Source of the DNA: Dyadobacter fermentans
GTDB lineage: Bacteria > Bacteroidota > Bacteroidia > Cytophagales > Spirosomataceae
Reading direction: 5' to 3'
Assembly (NCBI RefSeq): GCF_019924045.1
Contig: NZ_JAHXBN010000016.1
Location: forward strand, 1-64,000
Length of the DNA stretch: 64,000 nucleotides
This document shows, piece after piece, positions 8,916 to 17,469 of the stretch (position 1 is the first letter of the stretch; each line of letters opens with the position of its first letter). Under the pieces are notes generated by a model, which saw nothing but the letters and a program-made list of their open reading frames with translations, was not told the DNA's origin and did not search any database. The position numbers and the translations under genes are program-made.

Positions 8916-10217
8916 ATGTCTACACTCACCAGCGTTGAACGCGACACCGCCATTTTTGATCTGATCAACAGAGAAAAACATCGCCAGGAGTCTGGTATCG
9001 AATTGATCGCATCTGAAAACTTCACGTCACGCCAGGTGATGGAGGCGTCAGGCAGTGTGTTGACCAACAAATATGCGGAAGGTCTTCCGGGCAAGCGCTA
9101 CTACGGCGGTTGCGAAGTAGTCGACGAAATCGAGCAGATTGCGATCGACCGTTTGAAAGAGCTTTTCGGCGCTACCTGGGCTAACGTACAGCCGCATTCG
9201 GGAGCACAAGCCAATACGGCTGTTTTCCTTGCTTGCCTGAACCCAGGAGATAAAATTATGGGCTTCAACCTCGCACACGGAGGACACCTTACACACGGTT
9301 CGCCTGTAAATATTTCAGGTAAATATTTCCAGCCTGTTTTTTATGGCGTGGAAGCAGAAACTGGTCTGATCGACTGGGATAAAGTAGAAGAAACTGCTTT
9401 GAAAGAGCGTCCGAAACTTTTGATCTGCGGCGCATCTGCATACAGCCGTGACTGGGATTACGAGCGCCTTCGCGCAGTAGCGGACAAAATCGGTGCGTTG
9501 CTGATGGCCGATATTTCCCACCCTGCCGGTTTGATCGCGAAAGGTCTTTTGAAAGATCCGTTCGATCACTGCCACATTGTTACTACGACAACTCACAAGA
9601 CACTTCGCGGCCCACGCGGCGGTGTGATTATGATGCGCAACGATTTCGAAAACCCATTCGGCATTAAAACTCCGAAAGGCGCGCTGCGTACCATGTCGTC
9701 ATTGCTCGACTCAGGCGTATTCCCGGGTACACAAGGCGGACCTTTGGAGCACATTATCGCTGCCAAAGCCGTTGCGTTCGGTGAAGCGTTGAGCGAAGGA
9801 TATTACAACTATGCTACCCAGGTAGCGAAAAATGCCCAGGCAATGGCTAAGGCATTCGTTGACAAAGGTTACCGCATTATCTCGGGCGGTACCGACAACC
9901 ACCTGATGCTGATCGACCTCCGCACTAAAAATGGTGTAGAATCAGGCCTGACTGGTAAACTGGCTGAAAACACGTTGATCAAAGCGGACATCACCATCAA
10001 CAAAAACATGGTGCCTTTCGACGACAAATCGCCGATGGTAACGTCAGGTATGCGCGTAGGAACAGCCGCAATGACCACCCGCGGATTGGTCGAGGCAGAT
10101 ATGGAGCGTATCGTTGACCTGGTTGATACCGTACTGGTCAACAACGACAACGACGCGAAAATCGCTGCTGTGAAAACAGAAGTGAACGAATGGATGAAAC
10201 AATATCCATTGTATTAA
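8916..10217 (+). CDS. glyA: Serine hydroxymethyltransferase
   Basis: PLP enzyme that interconverts serine and glycine while charging tetrahydrofolate with a one-carbon unit. The 433-residue product starts at ATG 8916. An in-frame ATG 28 codons upstream would add an unconserved hydrophobic stretch and lies before the likely promoter. Motifs include IASENFTS (31-38), the YYGGCEVVD element, ADISHPAGL (198-206) and the PLP lysine, Lys228, in [14 protein letters not shown]. The C-terminal domain is complete. A strong terminator follows 23 bases after the stop, so the gene is probably monocistronic. Confidence 0.97.
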   Translation: MSTLTSVERDTAIFDLINREKHRQESGIELIASENFTSRQVMEASGSVLTNKYAEGLPGKRYYGGCEVVDEIEQIAIDRLKELFGATWANVQPHSGAQANTAVFLACLNPGDKIMGFNLAHGGHLTHGSPVNISGKYFQPVFYGVEAETGLIDWDKVEETALKERPKLLICGASAYSRDWDYERLRAVADKIGALLMADISHPAGLIAKGLLKDPFDHCHIVTTTTHKTLRGPRGGVIMMRNDFENPFGIKTPKGALRTMSSLLDSGVFPGTQGGPLEHIIAAKAVAFGEALSEGYYNYATQVAKNAQAMAKAFVDKGYRIISGGTDNHLMLIDLRTKNGVESGLTGKLAENTLIKADITINKNMVPFDDKSPMVTSGMRVGTAAMTTRGLVEADMERIVDLVDTVLVNNDNDAKIAAVKTEVNEWMKQYPLY

Positions 10218-10240
10218 TATAAAATAGTGGTAAAAAAATG

Positions 10241-10275
10241 CTGCGCGGTGACACTGTTACCGCGCAGTTTTTGTT
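10241..10275 (+). terminator. glyA terminator
   Basis: Perfect 9-bp stem CTGCGCGGT / ACCGCGCAG with a 9-base loop, followed by TTTTTG and then TTTTT. Confidence 0.9.
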
Positions 10276-10400
10276 TTTGGGGAGGCATAATAGATTGACT
10301 TACAAATCGAAGGGTCTGAAATGCATTTGTCACCGTAAGCCTGTCGTTAACTATTGGTTGGCGGGAAATATATAACTTAAAGAATTGTGACCTAACTTGT

Positions 10401-10429
10401 TTTGACTTAACAAGTTTTTCATAACTTTG
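10401..10429 (+). promoter_or_regulatory. Bacteroidota-type promoter of the TPR gene
   Basis: TTTG at 10401-10404, a 17-base spacer and TAACTTTG at 10422-10429 match the -33/-7 pattern. The likely leader is about 20 bases to the ATG at 10454. The in-frame ATG at 10427 overlaps the -7 box and so cannot be the start of this transcript. Confidence 0.75.
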
Positions 10430-10453
10430 CACTCCAAAATCGAATTATTTGAT

Positions 10454-11155
10454 ATGAGCAAGAAAAATACGGGCGAATCCGGGATTGAAATCATTGAATC
10501 TCCGGAGGCATTAGCAGGCCAGATCAATAAAGCTGAGGTTTTTTTCCTTAAAAACCGCAAGGTTGTTCTTGGAATCGGGGTGGCGGTTGTGGTTGCTATT
10601 GCTGGTTTCGCGGGTTACCGTTTTTACATAGATGGTCAGGAAGGCACTGCCCAGAATGCACTTGCCAGTGTCGTGTACGATTTTGAAGCAGATTCATTGC
10701 AAAAAGCATTGAACGGAGCTGGTGGTAACGAAGGCCTTCTGTCTATCGCTGACAATTACAAAGGAACTGACGCCAGCAACCTCGCAAGTTTCTACGCAGG
10801 TGTGGCTTTGTTGAAACAAGGTAAATACGACGACGCTATCAGCCGTCTGCAATCATTCAGCTCTTCCGATCTGTTGATCCACGCACGTGCTCAATCATTG
10901 ATCGGTGACGCTTATCTGGAAAAAAATCAGCCTGCTGAGGCTATCTCATACTATCAGAAAGCTGCTGATTATGAGAAGAACGAATATTTTACACCCGTTT
11001 ATCTGATGAAACTGGCACTGGCTCAGGAGAAGGCTAACCAGCCTGCTGACGCCGTTGCTACCTATAAACGTGTTGTTGACGAGTTCCCACTTTCCTCGGA
11101 AGTGGTGAACGCGAAGAAATATATGGGATTATTAGAGGGACAGGTCGGCAAATAA
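10454..11155 (+). CDS. Membrane-anchored tetratricopeptide-repeat protein
   Basis: A 233-residue protein with a short cytoplasmic N-terminus, one transmembrane helix (about residues 37-58, VVLGIGVAVVVAIAGFAGYR) and a TPR domain. Helical repeats are visible from about residue 105 onward, e.g. ASFYAGVALLKQGKYDDAIS and later AEAISYYQKAADYEK. The single helix followed by TPRs resembles the YfgM-like arrangement that puts the repeats on the periplasmic side; this is an analogy, not a proven orthology. The next gene is ribH, but a terminator separates them. The start at 10454 is set by the promoter, whose -7 box covers the alternative ATG. Confidence 0.85.
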   Translation: MSKKNTGESGIEIIESPEALAGQINKAEVFFLKNRKVVLGIGVAVVVAIAGFAGYRFYIDGQEGTAQNALASVVYDFEADSLQKALNGAGGNEGLLSIADNYKGTDASNLASFYAGVALLKQGKYDDAISRLQSFSSSDLLIHARAQSLIGDAYLEKNQPAEAISYYQKAADYEKNEYFTPVYLMKLALAQEKANQPADAVATYKRVVDEFPLSSEVVNAKKYMGLLEGQVGK

Positions 11156-11177
11156 TGGTTAAACCATTCTGTTTCTG

Positions 11178-11215
11178 AAAAAGGATAAAGCCGACCGCGG
11201 TTTTATCCTTTTTTT
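11178..11215 (+). terminator. Terminator after the TPR gene
   Basis: Stem AAAAGGATAAA / TTTATCCTTTT with a GC-rich loop and a trailing run of T, placed between the TPR gene and ribH. Confidence 0.8.
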
Positions 11216-11273
11216 ATTCATTTAATCCAAAACCTTAAATCATACCTGTTTTTCATAAACCTATTGAAAATCA

Positions 11274-11777
11274 ATGTCAAGTGCCGATAAAAATCTAAGC
11301 GTATTCACCACGGAAGGACTTCCGGATATCAGCAATAAAAAATTTGCGATCGTAGTAGCCGAATGGAACAGCGAAGTAACCGAAAAGCTGTTCGAGGGAG
11401 CATATCAAACCCTGATCACCTACGGGGCGTTGCCGGCGAATATCGTCAGGGGTAATGTGCCGGGTAGCTTCGAACTTACGATGGCCTCGCAATGGTTTGC
11501 ACAGCGCGCCAATATCGATGCGGTGATCGCATTGGGCGTGGTAATCCAGGGCGAAACCAAGCACAACGATTACATTAATCACGCGGTGGCACAAGGCATT
11601 ACCAATGTGAGTTTGAAATACGACAAACCGGTAATCTTCGGCGTACTGACTCCCAATAATATGGAACAGGCACTGGATCGTGCGGGCGGCGTACACGGCA
11701 ACAAGGGCGACGAGGCAGCCATTACAGCGGTTAAAATGCTAGGCTTGAAAGCACAGGTCACTAACAGTCAGTTGTAG
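11274..11777 (+). CDS. ribH: 6,7-dimethyl-8-ribityllumazine synthase
   Basis: Penultimate step of riboflavin synthesis: condenses 5-amino-6-ribitylaminouracil with 3,4-dihydroxybutanone 4-phosphate. Family motifs are present: AEWNSEVTEKL (29-39), VPGSFELTM (62-70), GVVIQGETKHNDYI with catalytic His97, and GVLTPNNMEQALDRAGG. The 167-residue length is normal. The last codons (AQVTNSQL, then TAG) run into a GTCA array that begins at 11767 and supplies the stop codon, so the extreme C-terminus is repeat-derived. No FMN riboswitch is visible upstream. Confidence 0.96.
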   Translation: MSSADKNLSVFTTEGLPDISNKKFAIVVAEWNSEVTEKLFEGAYQTLITYGALPANIVRGNVPGSFELTMASQWFAQRANIDAVIALGVVIQGETKHNDYINHAVAQGITNVSLKYDKPVIFGVLTPNNMEQALDRAGGVHGNKGDEAAITAVKMLGLKAQVTNSQL

Positions 11778-11966
11778 TCATTCGTGGTCATGAGTTGTCA
11801 GGTATAGTCATCAAGTATAGTTAGGAGTTGTCAGGTATGTCATGAGTTGTCAGGTATAGTTAAGAGTTGTCAAGTGTTGTTTTAGTAACTTATACAATAT
11901 AACAACCTAATGACTATACTTGACAACTCTTGACCATCCATGACAACCTCTTGACTAAACCTGACA
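11767..11966. repeat. GTCA array, inverted pair (locus A)
   Basis: The left arm has GTCA, or close variants, at 11767, 11777, 11787, 11797, 11807, 11820, 11830, 11839, 11849, 11859, 11869 and 11879. The right arm has the complement TGAC at 11911, 11921, 11931, 11941, 11952 and 11962. The spacing is almost always 10 bp. The arms are inverted: 11848-11872 and 11941-11966 pair over about 25 bases with few mismatches and one bulge. The array starts inside the last codons of ribH and ends about 45 bases before the aspartokinase start. A short ATTC/CATT-rich stretch (11971-12006) follows it. Confidence 0.9.
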
Positions 11967-12012
11967 AAAATCATTCAGTCATTCAAAATTCAATCATTCA
12001 TTCATTAAAATT

Positions 12013-13371
12013 ATGCAAGTCTGGAAATTTGGCGGTACTTCGGTAGGGAAGCCTGAGCGTATGCACTCAATCCGCGAACTCCTCAACAATGATCCTAATC
12101 GTAAAATTGTGGTATTGTCGGCTTTGTCCGGCTCTACCAATGCGCTGATCGCTATCGGAGAAGCGGCCAAATCGTATGACGATGCCAAGGTTGCGGCTTT
12201 GATTGAAGAGTTGAAAAACCATTACGATCTGTTTATCAAAGAATTGTATTCGACGCCGGAAGGATTGGCGGCCGGTCAGCAGATCGTGGATTCTGAATTC
12301 GGATTTATCAAATCCGTTGTAAGCGTGAAGCCGTTCACCATCAAGCAGGAGAAAGAACTCGTTGCGGAAGGTGAAATATTGAGTACCAAAATGTTCCAGG
12401 CATATTTGGAAGAGAAGGGCGAAAGCTCGGTATTGCTGCCTGCATTGGATTTCATGCGTATCGATGCCGATGGCGAGCCCGAATTGGCGACAATCGAGGA
12501 GAAATTGGTGACGATTTTGAACCAATACACAGACAAGCAGACGATCGTTACCCAGGGCTTCATTTGCCGCAACCCGCGCGAAGAAGTGGATAACCTGAAA
12601 AGAGGTGGTTCCGACTATACCGCTTCATTGATAGGCGGTGCGATCCGTGCGGACGAAATCCAGATCTGGACCGATATCGACGGAATGCATAACAACGACC
12701 CGCGCATTGTGAAGCGTACCTTCCCGATCCGCGAGCTGACGTTCGAAGAGGCAGCTGAGCTGGCTTACTTCGGTGCGAAAATTCTGCACCCTAGCACCAT
12801 TACCCCTGCCAAATTGCGCGGTGTACCGGTTCGTTTGAAAAACACCATGCAGCCCGAAGCGCCCGGAACGCTTATCGCGACCCAAACTTCCGACCGCGAC
12901 ATCAAAGCCATTGCCGCGAAAGACAATATCACGGCGATCTACATTCATTCGACCCGTATGCTGAATGCTTACGGCTTCCTTCGCAGGGTGTTTGAGATCT
13001 TCGAAAAATATAAAACACCGGTGGACATGATCACGACTTCCGAAGTATCGGTGTCGGTAACGATCGATAACTCCGAAAACCTGGAACAGATCAGTGCGGA
13101 ATTACGCGAATTCGCTGATTTGGAGGAGCATGACCGCGATCAGAACATCATTTGCATCGTTGGGAATTTCAGCGCCGACAAAGAAGGTATCGCCCTGAAA
13201 GTGCTCGATGCGATGAAAAACATTCCAATACGAATGATTTCGTATGGTGCTTCGGAACACAACCTGTCGTTGCTGATCCATTCAAAATACAAAGCGGAAG
13301 CGTTGAATGTCCTCAACGAGCGCCTGTTCTTTTACGAGGATGCGATGAAGGACATTTTCACTGCTCCCTGA
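12013..13371 (+). CDS. lysC: Aspartate kinase, monofunctional
   Basis: Phosphorylates aspartate, the first step to lysine, methionine, threonine and diaminopimelate. The 452-residue protein has the kinase motif KFGGTSVGKPERM at its start, a central substrate motif RGGSDYTASLIGG and two C-terminal ACT domains (from about residue 300), which usually carry feedback inhibition by amino acids. No homoserine dehydrogenase domain is attached. The ATG at 12013 gives the conserved N-terminus, immediately after an AT-rich leader and a GTCA array. Which end product inhibits it cannot be told from sequence, so the symbol is tentative. Confidence 0.94.
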   Translation: MQVWKFGGTSVGKPERMHSIRELLNNDPNRKIVVLSALSGSTNALIAIGEAAKSYDDAKVAALIEELKNHYDLFIKELYSTPEGLAAGQQIVDSEFGFIKSVVSVKPFTIKQEKELVAEGEILSTKMFQAYLEEKGESSVLLPALDFMRIDADGEPELATIEEKLVTILNQYTDKQTIVTQGFICRNPREEVDNLKRGGSDYTASLIGGAIRADEIQIWTDIDGMHNNDPRIVKRTFPIRELTFEEAAELAYFGAKILHPSTITPAKLRGVPVRLKNTMQPEAPGTLIATQTSDRDIKAIAAKDNITAIYIHSTRMLNAYGFLRRVFEIFEKYKTPVDMITTSEVSVSVTIDNSENLEQISAELREFADLEEHDRDQNIICIVGNFSADKEGIALKVLDAMKNIPIRMISYGASEHNLSLLIHSKYKAEALNVLNERLFFYEDAMKDIFTAP

Positions 13372-13403
13372 GTTCAAAGCATTCAAATACTAAAAAGCTG
13401 ATC

Positions 13404-13424
13404 GCCGACGGCCGACAGCCGACA
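13404..13424. repeat. 7-bp tandem repeat at the serS start
   Basis: Three head-to-tail units GCCGACG, GCCGACA, GCCGACA followed by GCCC, ending four bases before the serS ATG. The repeat occupies the place where a ribosome-binding site would be. Bacteroidota rely little on Shine-Dalgarno pairing, so it may be tolerated. Confidence 0.75.
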
Positions 13425-13428
13425 GCCC

Positions 13429-14721
13429 ATGTTACAAACCAATTTTATCCGCGAAAACCGGGAACTGACCATCGCGGGATTGACTAAAAAGCATTTCAAG
13501 GATGCCGAGCAGGCGGTAGACCGCATTATCGAGCTCGATGGCAAGCGCCGCCAGATCCAGCAGGAGCTGGACGACGTGCTGGCCGCATCTAATAACAAAG
13601 CCAAGGAAATCGGGGCATTGATGAAAGCCGGCCAGAAAGCCGAGGCAGAAGCAGCCAAAGCCGACACCGCCACATTGAAAGAGCGTTCCAAAGCATTGGA
13701 AGAGGAGCATAAGGCATTTGAAGAGGCCTTGCTGCAAGAGCTCATAAAGCTGCCGAACCTCCCGCACGAGAGCGTGCCCGAAGGCCGCACCGCCGACGAT
13801 AATGTGACCGTCCTCGAAGCGGGTATCAAGCCGACATTACACGAAGGAGCATTGCCGCACTGGGATCTGATCAAAAAGCTGGGCGGTAACCAGGCTCCGA
13901 TCATCGATTTTGAGCTCGGTAACAAAATTGCCGGCGCGGGTTTCCCTGTCTATAAAGGCAAAGCGGCCCGTTTGCAGCGTGCTATGATCGCATTCTTCCT
14001 CAGCGAGGCAGGTAATGCAGGCTACACCGAAGTACAGCCGCCGATCGTGGTGAATGCGGATTCAGGTTTCGCGACAGGTCAGCTGCCCGACAAGGAAGGC
14101 CAGATGTACCATGCGACGGTAGACGATCTATATTTGATTCCTACCGCGGAAGTGCCTGTTACTAATCTCTACCGTGATGTAATCGTGGCTGAAAGCGAGT
14201 TGCCGGTGAAAAATGCCGCATTCACGCCGTGCTTCCGCAGGGAGGCGGGCAGCTGGGGCGCACACGTACGCGGGCTGAACCGTTTGCACCAGTTTGATAA
14301 GGTGGAAATCGTGCAGATCAACAAGCCGGAGGATTCGTACAAGGCGCTCGACGAAATGGTAGCACACGTGAAAATGTTGCTCGAAAAGCTGGAATTGCCT
14401 TACCGTATCCTGCGCTTGTGCGGTGGCGATATGGGTTTCACGTCCGCATTGACCTACGATTTCGAAGTGTGGTCAGCAGGGCAGCAGCGCTGGCTGGAAT
14501 GCAGCTCTGTTTCAAACTTTGAGACCTATCAAGCCAACCGCTTGAAACTGCGTTATAAGAATGCCGATAAGAAAACGCAGCTTCTTCACACATTGAACGG
14601 CTCTGCGTTGGCATTGCCGCGCATCGTGGCTGCTTTGCTGGAAAATAACCAGCAGCCCGACGGGACCGTGAAAGTACCTGCCGTACTGGTGCCGTTCTGC
14701 GGTTTCGATGTGATTGAATAA
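13429..14721 (+). CDS. serS: Seryl-tRNA synthetase
   Basis: Class II aminoacyl-tRNA synthetase that charges tRNA-Ser. The 430-residue protein begins with the long antiparallel coiled-coil arm (about residues 25-105, rich in Ala, Glu and Lys) that recognises the tRNA variable arm. The catalytic domain follows, with motif 2 in CFRREAGSWGAHVRGLNRLH and motif 3 in LNGSALALPRIVAALLENNQ. The ATG at 13429 gives the usual start MLQTNFIRENRE. It follows the aspartokinase stop by 57 bases with no terminator, so cotranscription is possible. A terminator follows the stop. Confidence 0.97.
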   Translation: MLQTNFIRENRELTIAGLTKKHFKDAEQAVDRIIELDGKRRQIQQELDDVLAASNNKAKEIGALMKAGQKAEAEAAKADTATLKERSKALEEEHKAFEEALLQELIKLPNLPHESVPEGRTADDNVTVLEAGIKPTLHEGALPHWDLIKKLGGNQAPIIDFELGNKIAGAGFPVYKGKAARLQRAMIAFFLSEAGNAGYTEVQPPIVVNADSGFATGQLPDKEGQMYHATVDDLYLIPTAEVPVTNLYRDVIVAESELPVKNAAFTPCFRREAGSWGAHVRGLNRLHQFDKVEIVQINKPEDSYKALDEMVAHVKMLLEKLELPYRILRLCGGDMGFTSALTYDFEVWSAGQQRWLECSSVSNFETYQANRLKLRYKNADKKTQLLHTLNGSALALPRIVAALLENNQQPDGTVKVPAVLVPFCGFDVIE

Positions 14722-14746
14722 TGCATTGAAATACTAATTGGCGAAA

Positions 14747-14773
14747 GGCTCTCATTCCGGTGAGGGCCTTTTT
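14747..14773 (+). terminator. serS terminator
   Basis: Stem GGCTCTCA / TGAGGGCC (one G-T pair) with a 6-base loop, then TTTTT. It overlaps the last codons of the convergent MutS-like gene. Confidence 0.8.
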
Positions 14774-16095
14774 GCATTTTGAAGCAATGCAGTTACACCG
14801 GTTTGGTCCATAATAAGTCTCCCTACCTTCTCAAATGCCGCTCCTTCTTCTATTTTAAATGTGTTTTGAAATTGATTATTGGTAATGTGGGTTCGGAAAC
14901 ATCGGAAGCTGAGCTTGGAGTGGCCGGAGTAATAGGTAATCAGTTCATGGATGTGGGTCGATACCAGAAAACACGAGCCATCGAAATTGGCAAAACCGTC
15001 GAGTACGGTTTTGGAGCAGTGCAAAGCATCGTCCTGGTTGGTACCGCGGAATAATTCATCCACGATCACAAAGCATTTTTCATCACGGTTCAATGCTTCG
15101 GAGATCTGTTTGATACGCATCATTTCATTGTAAAAATGGCTGAAACCCTGGTCGAGGTCGTCGGAGAGGTGGATCGAGGTGAACAGCCGGTCGATAAATG
15201 ACAAATGCAGTGATTTTGCAGGTACCGGCCAGCCCAGATGCGCCAGGTATACGAGAATGCCGCAGGTTTTGAGAAACGTCGTCTTGCCGCTCGTATTCGC
15301 GCCGGTGAGGATGCAGACGGGCTTGTTATCCGCCAGGTTCAGATCGTTGGCGACTGCGCCGGTGATAAGCGGGTGCCAGGCCGCTTCGGCATTGAAATCA
15401 TTGGAATGCAAATCAAAAACCGGAAATGCAAGCTGATGGCGCTTTGCGGTTTTGACAATGGCCATGCAGGCGTCCAGCTTATACAGTGTGTCCAGCATTT
15501 GCCGGAACTGTTTGCTGTGGCTGACACGCAAATGATAGTCGAGGTAGAAGATTGATCTGTTCGATAGTTTTCCATCGCTTTTTCTCAAAAACATAGCCAG
15601 AATGGGGGAGTTGATAAACTTCCGTAGCCCGGCAATGTCTTCGGAAATTTCATCCGGAATAGCGGCCTCCGCCAGATGATCCAAAGTGGATTGAACTGCT
15701 CTCGCTAGCCGCAAAGTGGCAAGCACGCCGCTTTGAATACGGTAATATTCCCCCTTGTTTCTAACAGAATACAGCCAGGTATCAAACCAATGCTTGACCG
15801 CATCCTGCGACATCGAATGCGCCACACTCAATGCATAGTAGCTTTCGGCTGCGGCGGCATATGCTTTGGCAATGTTGACTTGCCAGGCCATCGGGCGCAT
15901 GGCAATGGCTTTTAGCAGGTCCTGAAAACGAATTATGTCTTCGGGCGATACTTTCGGCCGGGTGATAATGCTTTTGAGATAGTCACCGCCTCCGAGCGTT
16001 TCAGTGCGGTTGTAGAAGGCAAAAATACTGGCTGTCCGGCTGTTTTCGGGCAGGAGTTGTAGTTCGTGTAAGGTATGCCGGTCTACGGGCTGCAT
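14752..16095 (-). CDS. MutS-family ATPase lacking mismatch-recognition domains
   Basis: A 447-residue protein with only the core lever/clamp-like helices and the C-terminal MutS ATPase. Walker A is GANTSGKTT (265-273), Walker B is CFVIVDELFRGTN (341-353), and a trailing STHIHEL provides the H-loop. Full MutS is about 850 residues and begins with a mismatch-binding domain containing a Phe-X-Glu motif. Neither that domain nor a MutS2-type Smr nuclease domain is present here. Such short MutS-like proteins are common in Bacteroidota but poorly characterised. A direct role in mismatch repair should not be assumed. It converges on serS and shares the terminator region. Confidence 0.88.
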   Translation of the reverse strand: MQPVDRHTLHELQLLPENSRTASIFAFYNRTETLGGGDYLKSIITRPKVSPEDIIRFQDLLKAIAMRPMAWQVNIAKAYAAAAESYYALSVAHSMSQDAVKHWFDTWLYSVRNKGEYYRIQSGVLATLRLARAVQSTLDHLAEAAIPDEISEDIAGLRKFINSPILAMFLRKSDGKLSNRSIFYLDYHLRVSHSKQFRQMLDTLYKLDACMAIVKTAKRHQLAFPVFDLHSNDFNAEAAWHPLITGAVANDLNLADNKPVCILTGANTSGKTTFLKTCGILVYLAHLGWPVPAKSLHLSFIDRLFTSIHLSDDLDQGFSHFYNEMMRIKQISEALNRDEKCFVIVDELFRGTNQDDALHCSKTVLDGFANFDGSCFLVSTHIHELITYYSGHSKLSFRCFRTHITNNQFQNTFKIEEGAAFEKVGRLIMDQTGVTALLQNAKRPSPE

Positions 16096-16218
16096 TCGGG
16101 CGTATTGGGGGTTTTCCCAAATGTAAAAACCGGTGCTGAATGCAGGGCGTTAAAGAAAGTTAAACTTGCGGTTACAGGAAATGCGTATCGCGAAGGAACA
16201 TGTTTCTCCTCACCAATG

Positions 16219-17469
16219 CTAGCTGGACGTGACTTCGTTTCTTTTCGGAAATGCAAGCCAGATGAAATAGCCTGTGAGGATAACAATGGCCGTTTGCATG
16301 CTGTAATCGATTAGCAATTCTGTGGATGCGGTGGGGTCCGAAGGCGTCATGTAGCAAGGCATTCCGAGGCGCCACCAGTACGACGGGTGCACGACACAAA
16401 GCAGGTTAAATACGAAAAGGATCGTAACTTGTGTTCTATTCTTCCAGTCAATGACATAGAACACCAGCGGGAGCAGGAATAGGAAGATATAATTGCTGTA
16501 AGCACTTTGTTGTACGATCATCATCGTAGCGTACAAAACCACCCAGACTTTCGAGAGCATCACCCTGAAATCGGCATTACGGAGACGCCAGGCGGAAATG
16601 CAGGCCAAGCCTACCGAAGCTACCAGACCGATCCAGTTCCAGATCTTTTCTCCCACGCCGATGGAATTATAAAACCACGGATTTAGTACCGACGGGATAT
16701 TCGGGGCGCGTAGTGTCTTGGCTTCATCGAGCGGCTGCATAAATTCCAGCCCGACGAGCGGGTAAAGAATAGCCAGCGAGATAATGCCGATAATGGCAAT
16801 AGGAATGACGAAGCGTACTTTTTGTTTTTCCAGTAAAAACAAAGGCACCATAATGAGCACGAAAATGGCTTTGGTCATCAACAGGCCAATGGCCAGAATG
16901 ACTGCATACCACTCCACGCGCAGTGTGCGCTCGCGCAGCAGATATGCGAGGATCACGAAAAGCCACATCCAGACATCTTCCTGCGCGCCTATTACGCATA
17001 ACACGAGCGAGCCAGGCAATAGCAGGTAAATGAGTGCGCGGAACAGGAAGGTGCCCCGCGATTGAAATGGCCTGAAAAAATGGTAGGAAGCCAGTAACGC
17101 AACGCCGTCCATAGCTGCCATCGTGAGCACGATCATCTTCGGACTGTACCAGAGTTTAAGCCAAATGCCGAGGAAATAGGCGTAAAGCGGTGAGTACGGC
17201 GACCAAAAATCACGGTACACTACTTGCCCTAATGAGGCTTTGCTTCCCTCGTCCCAGAAGCCGTTTACGTCCGAGGTCGGTTCCATATTGGCGACGAGGT
17301 ACACGGCAATGAATGGCAACAGGCGGAGGAACACCCACGCGACGGCCATTACCGCATTGGCGGATTTCTTTTCCAGCCAGTCGGTTAAAGCGTCTCGTTT
17401 GAATAGTAATGCAGCAGTAACCAGCAATGCGGCTACGCTGATGGCGGTTTTGGCAAGGACTATATTCAT
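16219..17469 (-). CDS. Polytopic membrane protein, GT-C/DUF2029-like (paralogue 1)
   Basis: A 416-residue protein with roughly ten hydrophobic segments and little else. After the second helix a conserved loop contains NGFWDEG and then VYRDFWSPYSPLYAYF. An acidic loop after early helices is typical of GT-C-fold, polyprenyl-phosphate-dependent glycosyltransferases such as GT87/DUF2029. I call that likeness only; the donor and acceptor are unknown. Its start overlaps the stop of the upstream paralogue by four bases (ATGA type), so translation is probably coupled. Confidence 0.6.
   Translation of the reverse strand: MNIVLAKTAISVAALLVTAALLFKRDALTDWLEKKSANAVMAVAWVFLRLLPFIAVYLVANMEPTSDVNGFWDEGSKASLGQVVYRDFWSPYSPLYAYFLGIWLKLWYSPKMIVLTMAAMDGVALLASYHFFRPFQSRGTFLFRALIYLLLPGSLVLCVIGAQEDVWMWLFVILAYLLRERTLRVEWYAVILAIGLLMTKAIFVLIMVPLFLLEKQKVRFVIPIAIIGIISLAILYPLVGLEFMQPLDEAKTLRAPNIPSVLNPWFYNSIGVGEKIWNWIGLVASVGLACISAWRLRNADFRVMLSKVWVVLYATMMIVQQSAYSNYIFLFLLPLVFYVIDWKNRTQVTILFVFNLLCVVHPSYWWRLGMPCYMTPSDPTASTELLIDYSMQTAIVILTGYFIWLAFPKRNEVTSS

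Noticed and set aside
13383..13925. 180-residue minus-strand frame over the serS start and its 7-bp repeat
   Set aside because: Ser-rich shadow of the coiled-coil codons of serS; the residues at its start come from the GCCGACA repeat.
14438..14777. Minus-strand frames opposite the serS 3' end
   Set aside because: Composition follows the shadow of serS codons; no motif, and a terminator lies inside.
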